A stretch of DNA of 64,000 nt from an uncultured Dorea sp. (GCF_934294775.1 NZ_CAKRAH010000003.1:1-64000); one strand, 5' to 3'; shown: positions 1-8,988, counted from the stretch's first letter. Translations and numbers: made by a program. The notes: a model not told the origin generated them from the letters alone.

Positions 1-2087
1 TATTCCGCTACATCCTTCATTGAGAATGAAATTCTTCCCATCTTGTCTTTTCCAAGGCATACTACCTTGACAACATCGCCAAGTGTGAGAACGTCTTCTA
101 CGCGGTTTACTCTTTCTTTGGAAAGTTTGGAGATGTGTACCATTCCCTCTTTTCCCGGTGCAAACTCAAGGAATGCACCAAAATCTTTGATGCTGACAAC
201 TTTTCCTTCCAGAACCTGTCCTGCTTCAAAGTCTGTTACGATGATGTGGATCATCTTCTGAGCTTCTTCCATGCCCTTAGCATCTGTTCCACAGATAGAT
301 ACTGCACCATCATCTGTGATGTCGATCTTAACACCTGTCTGCTCGATGATTGCGTTGATTGTCTTTCCACGCTGTCCTACTACGTCACCGATCTTCTGTG
401 GATCGATCTGCATCTGGATGATCTTTGGAGCGAATTCTCCAACCTGTGCTCTAGGAGCATCGATTGCTTTATTCATAACTTCATCAATGATGTAAAGTCT
501 TGCTTTTCTTGTCTTAGCGATTGCTTCTTCAATGATTGGTCTTGTCAGTCCGTGGATCTTGATATCCATCTGGATTGCTGTGATACCCTTGTGTGTACCA
601 GCTACTTTAAAGTCCATGTCTCCGAAGAAGTCTTCGAGTCCCTGGATATCTGTAAGTACAAGGTAATCATCATCTGTCTCACCTGTTACAAGTCCACATG
701 AGATACCAGCTACTGCAGCCTTAATTGGTACACCTGCTGACATCAGTGACATAGAAGATGCACATACACTTGCCTGAGATGTAGAACCATTGGATTCGAA
801 TGTCTCAGATACTGTACGGATCGCATATGGGAATTCAGATTCGCTTGGAAGTACTGGAAGTAATGCACGCTCTGCCAGCGCTCCGTGTCCAATCTCACGA
901 CGTCCCGGTCCTCTGGATGGTTTTGTCTCTCCTACAGAGTATGATGGGAAGTTGTAGTGGTGCATATATCTCTTTGTTGTCTCTGCTTCATCTAAACCGT
1001 CCAGCTTCTGAGCTTCAGAAAGTGGTGCCAGTGTACAGATATTGCAGATCTGTGTCTGTCCACGGGTGAACATTGCAGAACCATGTACTCTAGGGATTAA
1101 ATCTACTTCTGCAGCCAGCGGTCTGATCTGGTCGATTTCTCTTCCGTCCGGACGTTTGTGGTCTTTTAAAATCATCTTACGTACTGTCTTCTTCTGATAC
1201 TGGTAAACAGCCTCTGGAAGAACTGCAAGCCACTCTTCGTTTTCTGCAAATGCTTCTTCTAACTTCTCTGTTACGACACGGATATTTTCTTCTCTTGTCT
1301 GTTTGTCATCTGAGAATACTGCTACTTCCATCTCTTCTGGTGTAACGATCTCTTTGATTGCTGCGAAGAGTTCTTCCGGAACTGCACAGCTTTCATATTC
1401 GTGTTTTGGTTTTCCGCATTCTGCTACGATTGTGTCGATGAATGCGATTACCTTCTGGTTTAATTCGTGTGCTGCAAAGATTGCATCGATCATCTGCTGT
1501 TCTGGAACTTCGTTGGCTCCGGCTTCGATCATGATTACTTTTTCTCTTGTTGAAGCAACTGTTAAAGCCATGTCAGAAACTGCTTTCTGAGCTGCTGTAG
1601 GGTTGAATACGAATTCTCCGTCTACCAGACCTACCTGTGTTGTAGAGATTGGTCCGTCAAATGGGATATCTGAAATTGTTGTAGCAATTGCTGCACCAAG
1701 CATAGCTGTAAGCTCTGGTGAGCAATCCTGATCTACAGATAATACAAGGTTTTCCAGTGTTACGTCATTACGGTAATCCTTTGGGAACAGTGGTCTCATC
1801 GGACGGTCGATAACACGGCATGTCAGGATTGCATTTTCAGATGCTTTTCCTTCTCTTTTATTGAATCCTCCAGGAATCTTTCCTACTGCATACATTCTTT
1901 CATTGTATTCTACGCTTAATGGGAAGAAGTCGATTCCCTCTCTTGGTTTTTCTGATGCTGTTGCTGTACAAAGTACAGTTGTGTCACCATAGTGCATTAA
2001 TACTGCACCGTTGGCCTGTTTTGCAACTCTGCCTACGTCAACTCTTAAAGTTCTGCCGGCAAGTTCCATCTCAAACTTTTTATACAT
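1..2087 (-). CDS. pnp: polynucleotide phosphorylase, 3' end cut by window
   Basis: Phosphorolytic 3'-5' exoribonuclease of mRNA decay, normally a trimeric ring in the cytoplasm. My translation starts at ATG (MYKKFEMELAGRTLRVDVG) after an AGGAGAAA ribosome site. It shows two RNase PH domains (the second contains FFGDMDF with acidic catalytic residues near residue 485), a KH domain with GQRG, and a C-terminal S1 domain (KVVSIKDFGAFLEF). About 695 codons are visible with no stop before base 1. Since the family is usually about 700 residues, only a short tail should be missing. The gene lies downstream of rpsO, as in many bacteria, and has its own extended -10 promoter and a long leader. Identification is secure. 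Confidence 0.97.
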   Translation of the reverse strand, partial: MYKKFEMELAGRTLRVDVGRVAKQANGAVLMHYGDTTVLCTATASEKPREGIDFFPLSVEYNERMYAVGKIPGGFNKREGKASENAILTCRVIDRPMRPLFPKDYRNDVTLENLVLSVDQDCSPELTAMLGAAIATTISDIPFDGPISTTQVGLVDGEFVFNPTAAQKAVSDMALTVASTREKVIMIEAGANEVPEQQMIDAIFAAHELNQKVIAFIDTIVAECGKPKHEYESCAVPEELFAAIKEIVTPEEMEVAVFSDDKQTREENIRVVTEKLEEAFAENEEWLAVLPEAVYQYQKKTVRKMILKDHKRPDGREIDQIRPLAAEVDLIPRVHGSAMFTRGQTQICNICTLAPLSEAQKLDGLDEAETTKRYMHHYNFPSYSVGETKPSRGPGRREIGHGALAERALLPVLPSESEFPYAIRTVSETFESNGSTSQASVCASSMSLMSAGVPIKAAVAGISCGLVTGETDDDYLVLTDIQGLEDFFGDMDFKVAGTHKGITAIQMDIKIHGLTRPIIEEAIAKTRKARLYIIDEVMNKAIDAPRAQVGEFAPKIIQMQIDPQKIGDVVGQRGKTINAIIEQTGVKIDITDDGAVSICGTDAKGMEEAQKMIHIIVTDFEAGQVLEGKVVSIKDFGAFLEFAPGKEGMVHISKLSKERVNRVEDVLTLGDVVKVVCLGKDKMGRISFSMKDVAE

Positions 2088-2170
2088 AAATGTTTTCTCC
2101 TTTAATTTTTCTTTTGTGGTTTAAGATTACCCCGAAACTACTGAAAAACACATTTTTTAATTAAAAAAAG

Positions 2171-2221
2171 TCACTGCTGACAGCTGTTTTGCCATATAAA
2201 ATCACTGCCCATAACTGTTTT
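2171..2221 (-). repeat. direct repeat pair in pnp leader
   Basis: On the plus strand TCACTGCTGACAGCTGTTTT (2171-2190) is repeated as TCACTGCCCATAACTGTTTT (2202-2221), 16 of 20 identical and 31 bases apart. Both lie in the presumed transcribed leader of pnp. A regulatory role is inference only. Confidence 0.45.
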
Positions 2222-2281
2222 TTAGATAAAATATACTTTTCAGTGGTCTCGGTGAAGTTTTCCCAATCCACAATCTTAATC

Positions 2282-2290
2282 ATTATAACA
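2282..2290 (-). promoter_or_regulatory. extended -10 promoter for pnp
   Basis: The minus strand reads TGTTATAAT, a perfect TATAAT with the TGn extension. The region 17 bases upstream has no good -35, as is common for extended -10 promoters. The start site would be near 2275. Confidence 0.5.
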
Positions 2291-2350
2291 TATCACATAT
2301 CACATTGCTACTCATATTTCAGGAAATCTGTAAATTCACGAAAATCATTT

Positions 2351-2381
2351 GTTACTGTCCACACGTTGTGCAAACAGTAAC
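2351..2381. repeat. 31-bp palindromic repeat, copy 1
   Basis: An imperfect palindrome with arms GTTACTGT and ACAGTAAC around a GTGCAAA-containing centre. It matches 27 of 31 positions of the copy at 46588-46618. It lies between the rpsO terminator and the pnp promoter. Confidence 0.6.
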
Positions 2382-2420
2382 AATAATTGCAACGTTTATT
2401 TTTTTTACATAAGCAGCAAA

Positions 2421-2450
2421 GAAAAAGGGGACATTCTTCCGAATGTCCCC
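2421..2450 (-). terminator. rho-independent terminator after rpsO
   Basis: On the minus strand GGGGACATTC and GAATGTCCCC form a 10-bp stem with a 4-base loop, followed by TTTTTC. It starts about 15 bases after the rpsO stop codon, so most transcripts should end here. This supports a separate promoter for pnp. Confidence 0.85.
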
Positions 2451-2465
2451 CATAAAAAGCATGAA

Positions 2466-2732
2466 TTATTTTCTTAATCCAAGTTTTTCAATCAGTGCAC
2501 GGTATCTTTCGATATCTGTCTTCTTCAGGTATGCAAGAAGTCCTCTTCTCTGTCCTACCATCTTAAGAAGTCCTCTTCTTGAGTGGTGATCCTTTGGATT
2601 AGCTTTGAAGTGATCTGTAAGATCATTGATTCTTGCTGTCAGGATAGCGATCTGTACTTCCGGTGATCCTGTATCTCCTGCTGTTCTACCATACTGTGCT
2701 ACGATCTGTTCTTTCTGCTCTTTAGAAATCAT
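2466..2732 (-). CDS. rpsO: 30S ribosomal protein S15
   Basis: Primary 16S rRNA-binding protein that helps build the 30S platform. It is 88 residues, the family's normal length, and carries the S15 signatures GDTGSPEVQ, LTDHFKANPKDHHSRRGL and QRRGLLAYL. The ATG follows AGGAGGAACAACA. The gene is a single-gene unit with its own promoter, a leader of about 135 nt and a strong terminator. S15 represses its own translation through a leader structure in several bacteria. The long leader here is compatible with that, but no specific fold is demonstrated. Confidence 0.98.
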   Translation of the reverse strand: MISKEQKEQIVAQYGRTAGDTGSPEVQIAILTARINDLTDHFKANPKDHHSRRGLLKMVGQRRGLLAYLKKTDIERYRALIEKLGLRK

Positions 2733-2868
2733 TGTTGTTCCTCCTAATATTCTTTCTTATAATTCTAAACGCCTGATATACGTGAAATCTGCTATTCACA
2801 TCTTCCACTGCATACTTAAGTATTAAGTAACGGTTGGAGTTTCCAGTTACCGAACACCGGCTTCAACG
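2733..2868 (-). promoter_or_regulatory. long 5' leader of rpsO
   Basis: About 135 untranslated nt from the predicted start site to the rpsO ATG. On the minus strand it contains GGTAAC and GTTACT arms around 2828-2850 that could form a hairpin, and the segment nearest the gene is A/T-rich. It is a candidate S15 autoregulatory leader by analogy with known S15 systems. The fold was not computed. Confidence 0.35.
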
Positions 2869-2874
2869 TTGCTT

Positions 2875-2903
2875 AGTATATCATATGCCCCAGTCAATGT
2901 AAA
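2875..2903 (-). promoter_or_regulatory. sigma-A promoter for rpsO
   Basis: The minus strand shows TTTACA, a 17-base spacer, then TATACT. The start site would be near 2868. Confidence 0.65.
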
Positions 2904-2911
2904 GGAAAATT

Positions 2912-3835
2912 TTACGCAATTCCAAAATATTCTTTTCCTCTTGCAATGTCTCCATCTATCTGCTCTTTCAGCTCTTTCACCCCGGCAAATTTACGCTCAG
3001 GTCTGCGGAATTCCACAAGCTCGATCTTTGCACTTTTTCCATATGCATTGCCAGAATATCCGAACAGGAAACTCTCGATCAAAAGCCGCTTTTCTTCTGT
3101 TACCGTCGGTTTAATACCAATGTTGGCAATTCCCGGATATTCTTCCCCGTCAATCTGAACTCTGCAGAGATAGACACCATGTGCTGGTACCAGTTTGTTT
3201 TCCGGCCATGCAATATTAAGCGTTGGAAACCCCAGTGTCCTTCCAAGCTTCTTTCCATGCTCCACAACACCTTCTACTGTATACGGATAGCCAAGCAGGG
3301 TTTCCGCCAGGCCTACGTTACCTTCTTTTACTACTTCTTTTACATAGGTGCTGCTGATAATACGGTCTTTGTACCGCTCTTTTTCAATTACGATCAGCTG
3401 ATAGTCATATTTATCTGCATATTCTGCCAGCATCTTTACATCGCCCCGTTTTTCACAGCCGAAATTAAAATCTGTTCCTACCACAACGTATTTCGCATGG
3501 AACAGCTGATAGATGATCTTTTCAATAAAATCTTCTGCACTTACCTGACGGAAAGACTCTGTAAACGGGCATTCTATCAGATAATCAACATCAGTTTTCA
3601 CATGCTCATACCGTTCTTCTCCTACCATCAGAAGCTGTGGTACAATATTCTTTTCCTTCCATAACGGTGTCATATCAAACGCACACACTACGCTGCTTAT
3701 ATGTTCTTTTTCTCCTAATTCATGGACTTTTGATATCAGTTTCTGGTGTCCTCTGTGCAACCCGTCAAACTTTCCAAAAGTCACTGCTGTCCTGCCGCTT
3801 CCTTTATAATCCGCAAGCCATTTGATATACTGCAT
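2912..3835 (-). CDS. ribF: bifunctional riboflavin kinase / FAD synthetase
   Basis: Phosphorylates riboflavin to FMN and adenylylates FMN to FAD. The N-terminal nucleotidyltransferase has GKFDGLHRGH at residues 21-30, and the C-terminal flavokinase has GRTLGFPTLNI near residue 200 and GVYLCRV. The 307 residues fit the family. The ATG follows GAGGACGAAAAAT and lies 14 bases after the truB stop, so it is the distal gene of the rimP-infB-truB operon, an arrangement found widely in Firmicutes. Confidence 0.96.
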   Translation of the reverse strand: MQYIKWLADYKGSGRTAVTFGKFDGLHRGHQKLISKVHELGEKEHISSVVCAFDMTPLWKEKNIVPQLLMVGEERYEHVKTDVDYLIECPFTESFRQVSAEDFIEKIIYQLFHAKYVVVGTDFNFGCEKRGDVKMLAEYADKYDYQLIVIEKERYKDRIISSTYVKEVVKEGNVGLAETLLGYPYTVEGVVEHGKKLGRTLGFPTLNIAWPENKLVPAHGVYLCRVQIDGEEYPGIANIGIKPTVTEEKRLLIESFLFGYSGNAYGKSAKIELVEFRRPERKFAGVKELKEQIDGDIARGKEYFGIA

Positions 3836-3849
3836 ATTTTTCGTCCTCG

Positions 3850-4758
3850 TTAATCGTTAAAAAACATTTTTACGATATGGTATTGTCTGTCTTTTTCTTT
3901 CCATTTATAAATGGCAATGAACTTTCCTTCTTCATCATAGAGGCGTACCTGTGTTTCATCATCCGGTATCGTTTTTCCATCTGTCAGCATCTTTGGCTCT
4001 AACGGATTGCCGTTTTTTGCAAATGCTTTCCACTTTTCTTTCACTATGATTTTCGGATATGAAGGAAACATTTCATCAATCGGGACCAGTATCTTACTGA
4101 GGATACCGTCCCCTCTTAGCTGTTCAATCTCGCTTAACGTCTTGGCATCTGCAATCTGAAAACCCGATACCCTGGTACGGATCAACGACTCCATACAGCC
4201 GCCGCATCCCAGTTTTTCACCTATATCATGGCACAATGTCCGGATATAAGTTCCTTTCGAACATGATACTTCCATTCTGACTCTTGGAAGATCTACGTCC
4301 AGTATGTTGATCTCCAGGATCTTTACCGGGCGTGCCTTACGTTCTACTGTCTTACCTTCACGCGCCAGCTCATATAATTTTTTCCCATTCACCTTTAATG
4401 CGGAATACATCGGTGGTATCTGATCATAATCACCGACAAATCCCATGACGCACTCTCTTACCGCTTTTTCTGTAAGATCCTGCGTGCTCCTTTCTTCCAG
4501 TATCTCACCGGAAGTATCCTGTGTATCCGTTGTTCTTCCAAGAAGCAATACTGCCTCATAGGTCTTATCTTTATCCGTCAGAAGATCACACAGTTTCGTT
4601 GCTTTTCCAAGACACACCGGCAGAACACCTGTCGCATCCGGATCCAGTGTTCCCGTATGGCCGATCTTTTTCTGACCGACAATTCCACGAAGCTTTGCTA
4701 CCACATCGTGGGATGTAAATCCCTTTTCTTTATACACATTTATGATTCCGTGTATCAT
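3850..4758 (-). CDS. truB: tRNA pseudouridine(55) synthase
   Basis: Converts U55 of the tRNA T-arm to pseudouridine. The catalytic motif GHTGTLDPDATGVLPV is at residues 33-48, with Asp39 the expected nucleophile. SKGTYIRTLCHDIG near residue 180 is also characteristic. It is 302 residues. The ATG follows GGAGCAGTAAACT and lies 3 bases after the nrnA stop, indicating tight co-transcription and probably translational coupling. Confidence 0.97.
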   Translation of the reverse strand: MIHGIINVYKEKGFTSHDVVAKLRGIVGQKKIGHTGTLDPDATGVLPVCLGKATKLCDLLTDKDKTYEAVLLLGRTTDTQDTSGEILEERSTQDLTEKAVRECVMGFVGDYDQIPPMYSALKVNGKKLYELAREGKTVERKARPVKILEINILDVDLPRVRMEVSCSKGTYIRTLCHDIGEKLGCGGCMESLIRTRVSGFQIADAKTLSEIEQLRGDGILSKILVPIDEMFPSYPKIIVKEKWKAFAKNGNPLEPKMLTDGKTIPDDETQVRLYDEEGKFIAIYKWKEKDRQYHIVKMFFND

Positions 4759-4761
4759 AGT

Positions 4762-5733
4762 TTACTGCTCCTGTGTTTTTTCCAGTTTTTCCAGCTGTTC
4801 TTCAATCTGTTCTGACAGATTGTTAAGCACATCGAATGGTGTTCCCGCCATTGTAAATCCTGCTGCCTTTTTGTGACCGCCGCCTCCAAAGTACTGCGCG
4901 ATCTTGCTGACATCCAGTTCACTCTTGGAACGGAGGCTTACTTTGAATTCATTCTGTTTTAATTCATACATGAATACTGCCACTTCTACACCTTCGGTTA
5001 CCCGAAGCTGGCTTACAATTCCTTCCAGATCTTTTGGTACTACACCGTAAAAATCCATGACATTTTTCCGGATAAAGGAAGCGATTCCGACTCCATTTAA
5101 GAACAGGATACTTTCCATCAATGCCCGTCCCATCACCTGGTTCTGTGCATAGGATTTGGCATAGAATGTATCTTCTATGATCTTTGGTCCGTTAATTTCT
5201 TTTTCCAGAAGTTTCGCTGCCACGCGGAACGTCTCCGGTCCTGCACACGAATACTGAAATACACCGGTATCGTGTACAATTCCAAGATACAGTGCTTCTG
5301 CAACATTTTTCGATATCTTTTCTTCATCCAGCAACCCATATACAAGCTCTGATGTAGAACTTGCTTCCGCTACAATATGATTTACATCAGCAAATCCGAT
5401 ATTGCTGATATGATGATCTACACAAAATGTATGCTTTGCATGATCCAGTAATGGTTTGGAATAATCAAGTCTTCCTGTATCCCCACAGTCCAGTGCGATG
5501 AAGAGATCGTATTCTTTCTCTTCATCTGCTACGGACTCCAGAATCGTCTCGGTTCCCTTTAAGAAATGAAATGACTCCGGGATATCTTTCAGATATATAT
5601 CTACGGTTTTATCACTGTAGTTCTCACGGATATACTGTCCAAGTCCTACACACGAACCCACACAGTCTCCATCCGGGCGTACATGCCCGCCGATTGCGAT
5701 CGTGGACACGCCTTCCAATACTTTATTCAGCAT
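4762..5733 (-). CDS. nrnA: DHH-family nanoRNase / pAp phosphatase
   Basis: DHH/DHHA1 phosphoesterase of the NrnA type, which degrades very short RNAs and in several Firmicutes also 3'-phosphoadenosine 5'-phosphate. The Mn-binding motifs HVRPDGDCVGS, ALDCGDTGRLDYS and DHHISN are in order, with the C-terminal DHHA1 signature GGGGHKKAAGF. I place the start at the ATG (MLNKVLEG) preceded by AAGGTGTTGAGGAAG. A TTG 12 bases upstream is possible but sits too near the ribosome site. The start overlaps the rbfA end by 11 bases. It gives 323 residues. Confidence 0.93.
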   Translation of the reverse strand: MLNKVLEGVSTIAIGGHVRPDGDCVGSCVGLGQYIRENYSDKTVDIYLKDIPESFHFLKGTETILESVADEEKEYDLFIALDCGDTGRLDYSKPLLDHAKHTFCVDHHISNIGFADVNHIVAEASSTSELVYGLLDEEKISKNVAEALYLGIVHDTGVFQYSCAGPETFRVAAKLLEKEINGPKIIEDTFYAKSYAQNQVMGRALMESILFLNGVGIASFIRKNVMDFYGVVPKDLEGIVSQLRVTEGVEVAVFMYELKQNEFKVSLRSKSELDVSKIAQYFGGGGHKKAAGFTMAGTPFDVLNNLSEQIEEQLEKLEKTQEQ

Positions 5734-6109
5734 CTTCCTCAACACCTTCCGTTTTCAGATCCTTGGTTACTTCATCAATCTTCTTTGACATATTCACGCC
5801 ATATTCGATAGACTGATCCAGAACGAACTTAATCTCCGGTGTATTACGAAGGTTCAGTGTTCTTGCCAGTTCACGGCGGATATATCCTTCTGCACTCTGT
5901 AATCCCTTGATCGTCTGTTCCTGCTCATAAGCATCACCCAGTACACTGATATATGCCTTACAGGTCTTAAGATCCGGTGCAACTTCTGCTGCTACAACAG
6001 AAGTCCATGGTGCAACACGAGGGTCTTTTAAGCCCCCGCGGATAATATTAGATAACTCATGCTGCACTTCTGTGTTTACTCTTGTATTTTTTATACTTCT
6101 TTTTCTCAT
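5723..6109 (-). CDS. rbfA: 30S ribosome-binding factor A
   Basis: Late 30S maturation factor that binds near helix 1 of 16S rRNA. At 128 residues it has the usual opening (RINTEVQ-like RVNTEVQHELSNIIRGGLKD) and the RVAPWTSVVAAEVAPDLKTC segment, and ends in an acidic tail (EEDAE). The ATG follows GGAGTTGATATAA and lies 12 bases after the infB stop, in the canonical position between infB and nrnA. Confidence 0.96.
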   Translation of the reverse strand: MRKRSIKNTRVNTEVQHELSNIIRGGLKDPRVAPWTSVVAAEVAPDLKTCKAYISVLGDAYEQEQTIKGLQSAEGYIRRELARTLNLRNTPEIKFVLDQSIEYGVNMSKKIDEVTKDLKTEGVEEDAE

Positions 6110-6121
6110 TTATATCAACTC

Positions 6122-8650
6122 CTAGCGTGGAATCTCTACCATCTTGAATGCCTCTACGAGGTCTCCTTCTTTGATGTCGTTGAAGTTAGCAAATACGAAT
6201 CCACATTCGTAACCTGCTTTGACTTCTTTTACATCGTCTTTGAATCTCTTCAGAGATGCCAGAGGTCCTTCAAATATTACAATACCGTCACGTGTCAGGC
6301 GGACAGAGCAGTCTCTTTCAAATACACCATCCAGGACATAAGATCCTGCGATTGTTCCAACTCCGGAAGCCTTAAATGTCTGACGTACTTCTGCGTGTCC
6401 GAGTACTTTTTCCTCAAAGACTGGATCCAGCATACCCTTCATGGCAGCTTCTACGTCTTCGATTGCATTGTAAATGACACGGTACAGACGGATATCTACA
6501 CCTTCACGGTCTGCTGTTTCTTTTGCTGTTGCATCCGGACGTACGTTAAATCCGATAATGATTGCATTCGATGCGGAAGCCAGACTTACGTCTGATTCGT
6601 TGATCGCACCTACACCACCGTGAATGATCTTAACAACAACTTCATCGTTAGAAAGCTTCAGCAAGCTCTGTTTGATTGCTTCTACAGATCCCTGTACGTC
6701 TGCTTTTACTACGATTCCAAGTTCTTTTAAGTTACCTTCCTGAATCTGTGTAAACAGATCATCCAGAGAAAGTTTTGATTTTGTCTCTTCCAGAAGCTTA
6801 ACCTTGCTCTGTGAGATAAATGTCTCGGCAAAGTTTCTTGCTTCTTTTTCATTTGCACATCCTACGATGACTTCTCCTGCATTTGGAACGTCATTCAGTC
6901 CAAGGATCTCTACTGGTGTAGACGGTCCGGCCTCTTTGACTCTTCTTCCTTTATCATCCATCATGGCTCTTACTTTACCGAATGCAGAACCAGCTGCGAT
7001 TGGATCTCCGACACGGAGTGTTCCTTTCTGAACCAGGATATTTGCAACAGAACCTCTTCCTTTATCCAGTTTTGCTTCCAGTACAAGACCTCTTGCACGG
7101 CGGTTTGGATTGGCTTTTAATTCCATTACTTCTGCTGTTAATGCGATCATTTCCATCAGATCTTCCAGACCTTCGCCTGTCTTAGCTGATACTGGAACGA
7201 AGATTGTGCTTCCACCCCAGTCTTCCGGAATCAGTTCGTACTCTGTCAGTTCCTGTTTTACACGGTCAATGTTCGCACTTGGTTTATCCATCTTATTAAC
7301 GGCTACGATAATCTCTACACCTGCTGCTTTTGCATGGTTGATAGCCTCTACTGTCTGTGGCATAACACCGTCATCAGCTGCTACTACAAGTACAGCGATA
7401 TCTGTAGAGCTTGCTCCACGCATACGCATAGCTGTGAACGCCTCATGTCCCGGTGTATCAAGGAATGTGATCTTTTCTCCGTTGATCTCTACTACATAAG
7501 CACCGATATGCTGTGTGATACCACCAGCCTCGCGGTCAATGACATTCGTATGACGGATTGCATCAAGAAGGGAAGTTTTACCGTGGTCAACGTGACCCAT
7601 AACGCACACTACAGGCGGACGTTTTTTCATCTTCTTTTCGTCTTCTTCCTCTTCCTTAAGAAGTTCTTCGATTACATCTACAACTTCTTCTTTCTCGCAG
7701 AGAACGTCAAATTCTAATGCGATCTCTTCTGCTGTCTCATAATCGATCTCCTGGTTTACTGTAGCAATCTTGCCCTGCATGAAGAGTTTCTTAATGATTA
7801 CAGACGGAACGATCTTCATCTTATCAGCCAGTTCTTTGATTGTAAGAACTTCTGGAATTGTGATCTGTTTGATCTCTTCTTCTACCTTCTGTTCTTTCTG
7901 CTGCGGCTTCTGAAGCTGCTGTTTTGGCTCGTTTTTCTTCTTGCCCTTTGGCATTCTTTCTTCGTCATCACGACGGTAATCTTTTTTCTTATGATCGTCT
8001 TTACCCTTTACATTCTTTCTCTGTGGCTTCTGTCCTTCGATTGCAGGAGCAGGAATGCTTGGGTTATTCTTTCTGTCGTTTCTTCTGTTGTCATTTCTGT
8101 CTGAGAATTTGCGTCCCTGTCTGTCATCTCCACCACGGTTATTATCGCGTCTGTTGTCGCGCTCTCCCTGATTTCTGTCGGAACGGCCATTCTGTGGACG
8201 GTCTCCTCTCTGGAATCTCTGTCCGCCTCTTCCTTCCTGACGGTCAGAACGTCCGTCTCTTCCTCCCTGACGTCTTTCGCCGGAGCGGTTATTATTTCTG
8301 TTGTCGCCTCTTCCGTCATTTCTGTCATTTCTGTCATTTCTTTCCGGACGTCTGGAAGTCTGTGGTCTGTCGGATATTCTTTCTGTATTTCTCTTTGGTG
8401 CCTGGTCTGCGCTCTCTGTTCTCTTGGCTGTGTCATCTGCTGCCTGGCGTCTGGATGGGCGTCCGTTATTAACCTGCATAGTTTTTCCCTGTGCGCCCTG
8501 TCCCTGACGGTTTCCACCTGTTCTTCTGCCTTTATTTCCGCCGTTCTGTGTATTCTGCGGACGGAATACGTGCACGATATTCTTTTTCTTTGGTGTTTCT
8601 GATTTTTCTATATTTTCATTTGTAGTTGTCTCTATATCTTTGTTTGACAT
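6122..8650 (-). CDS. infB: translation initiation factor IF-2
   Basis: GTPase that brings initiator tRNA to the 30S subunit and promotes 50S joining. Residues about 265-315 form the conserved IF2_N region (PEVLTIKELADKM). The G domain starts with GHVDHGKT at 352-359, followed by DTPGHEAF and NKMDKP, then the C-terminal IF-2 domains. Total length is 842. Residues about 35-250 are low complexity and very rich in Arg, Asp, Asn, Gly and Gln, including NDRNDRNDGRGDNRNNN, and are presumably disordered. The ATG follows GGAGGCAGATTAT. The gene lies 14 bases after the L7Ae-family gene. Confidence 0.98.
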   Translation of the reverse strand: MSNKDIETTTNENIEKSETPKKKNIVHVFRPQNTQNGGNKGRRTGGNRQGQGAQGKTMQVNNGRPSRRQAADDTAKRTESADQAPKRNTERISDRPQTSRRPERNDRNDRNDGRGDNRNNNRSGERRQGGRDGRSDRQEGRGGQRFQRGDRPQNGRSDRNQGERDNRRDNNRGGDDRQGRKFSDRNDNRRNDRKNNPSIPAPAIEGQKPQRKNVKGKDDHKKKDYRRDDEERMPKGKKKNEPKQQLQKPQQKEQKVEEEIKQITIPEVLTIKELADKMKIVPSVIIKKLFMQGKIATVNQEIDYETAEEIALEFDVLCEKEEVVDVIEELLKEEEEDEKKMKKRPPVVCVMGHVDHGKTSLLDAIRHTNVIDREAGGITQHIGAYVVEINGEKITFLDTPGHEAFTAMRMRGASSTDIAVLVVAADDGVMPQTVEAINHAKAAGVEIIVAVNKMDKPSANIDRVKQELTEYELIPEDWGGSTIFVPVSAKTGEGLEDLMEMIALTAEVMELKANPNRRARGLVLEAKLDKGRGSVANILVQKGTLRVGDPIAAGSAFGKVRAMMDDKGRRVKEAGPSTPVEILGLNDVPNAGEVIVGCANEKEARNFAETFISQSKVKLLEETKSKLSLDDLFTQIQEGNLKELGIVVKADVQGSVEAIKQSLLKLSNDEVVVKIIHGGVGAINESDVSLASASNAIIIGFNVRPDATAKETADREGVDIRLYRVIYNAIEDVEAAMKGMLDPVFEEKVLGHAEVRQTFKASGVGTIAGSYVLDGVFERDCSVRLTRDGIVIFEGPLASLKRFKDDVKEVKAGYECGFVFANFNDIKEGDLVEAFKMVEIPR

Positions 8651-8664
8651 ATAATCTGCCTCCT

Positions 8665-8988
8665 CTATGCAATTGTCTCATTCTCTGTGTCCATATGTTT
8701 CCGGATCCCTTTAGCAAACCCCTCATCAAGGATTACCAAAGATGCTCGGAATTCTTTTCCCATTGCATGCCCCAGCGTATCTTTATCTTTGTAAAAATAA
8801 ATCGGGACCTGATAAAAGTCACACATGTTCTGAAATTTCTTTTTTGTATTGTCTGATGCATCTCCCGCAACGATCACAAGATATGCTCTTCCGGATTTTA
8901 CTTCTTTTTCCGTGCAGAACTCACCACTTGCAACTTTACCGGCTTTTGTGGCAAGACTGATCATGGATAATGCTTTACTCTGACTCAA
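8665..8988 (-). CDS. L7Ae/L30e/S12e-family RNA-binding protein (YlxQ type)
   Basis: Small kink-turn-type RNA-binding protein encoded between rnpM and infB in most Firmicutes; its exact partner is not settled. It has ALSMISLATKAGKVASGEF at the N-terminus, then LVIVAGDASDNTKKKF, typical of the fold. I choose the TTG start giving MSQSKALSM (107 residues), because GGAG lies 10 bases upstream and the start then overlaps the end of the preceding gene by only 14 bases. The longer upstream reading is a frame extension inside rnpM. Confidence 0.88.
   Translation of the reverse strand: MSQSKALSMISLATKAGKVASGEFCTEKEVKSGRAYLVIVAGDASDNTKKKFQNMCDFYQVPIYFYKDKDTLGHAMGKEFRASLVILDEGFAKGIRKHMDTENETIA

Larger units (their letters stand above)
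2088..2420 (-). other. intergenic leader region of pnp
   Basis: About 330 bases without a gene between pnp and the rpsO terminator. It holds a candidate extended -10 promoter, a 31-bp palindromic repeat upstream of it, and an untranslated leader of roughly 190 nt that contains two imperfect direct repeats. I see no open reading frame with a ribosome site here. Confidence 0.6.

Noticed and set aside
135..701. 188-codon plus-strand frame inside pnp
   Set aside because: Antisense to clear PNPase coding sequence, rich in Cys/Ser/Asp from reversed codons, no ribosome site.
7924..8517. Long frames on both strands overlapping the IF-2 N-terminal arm
   Set aside because: They arise from the repetitive Arg/Asp/Asn codons of infB read in other frames; no ribosome sites and no similarity to known proteins.
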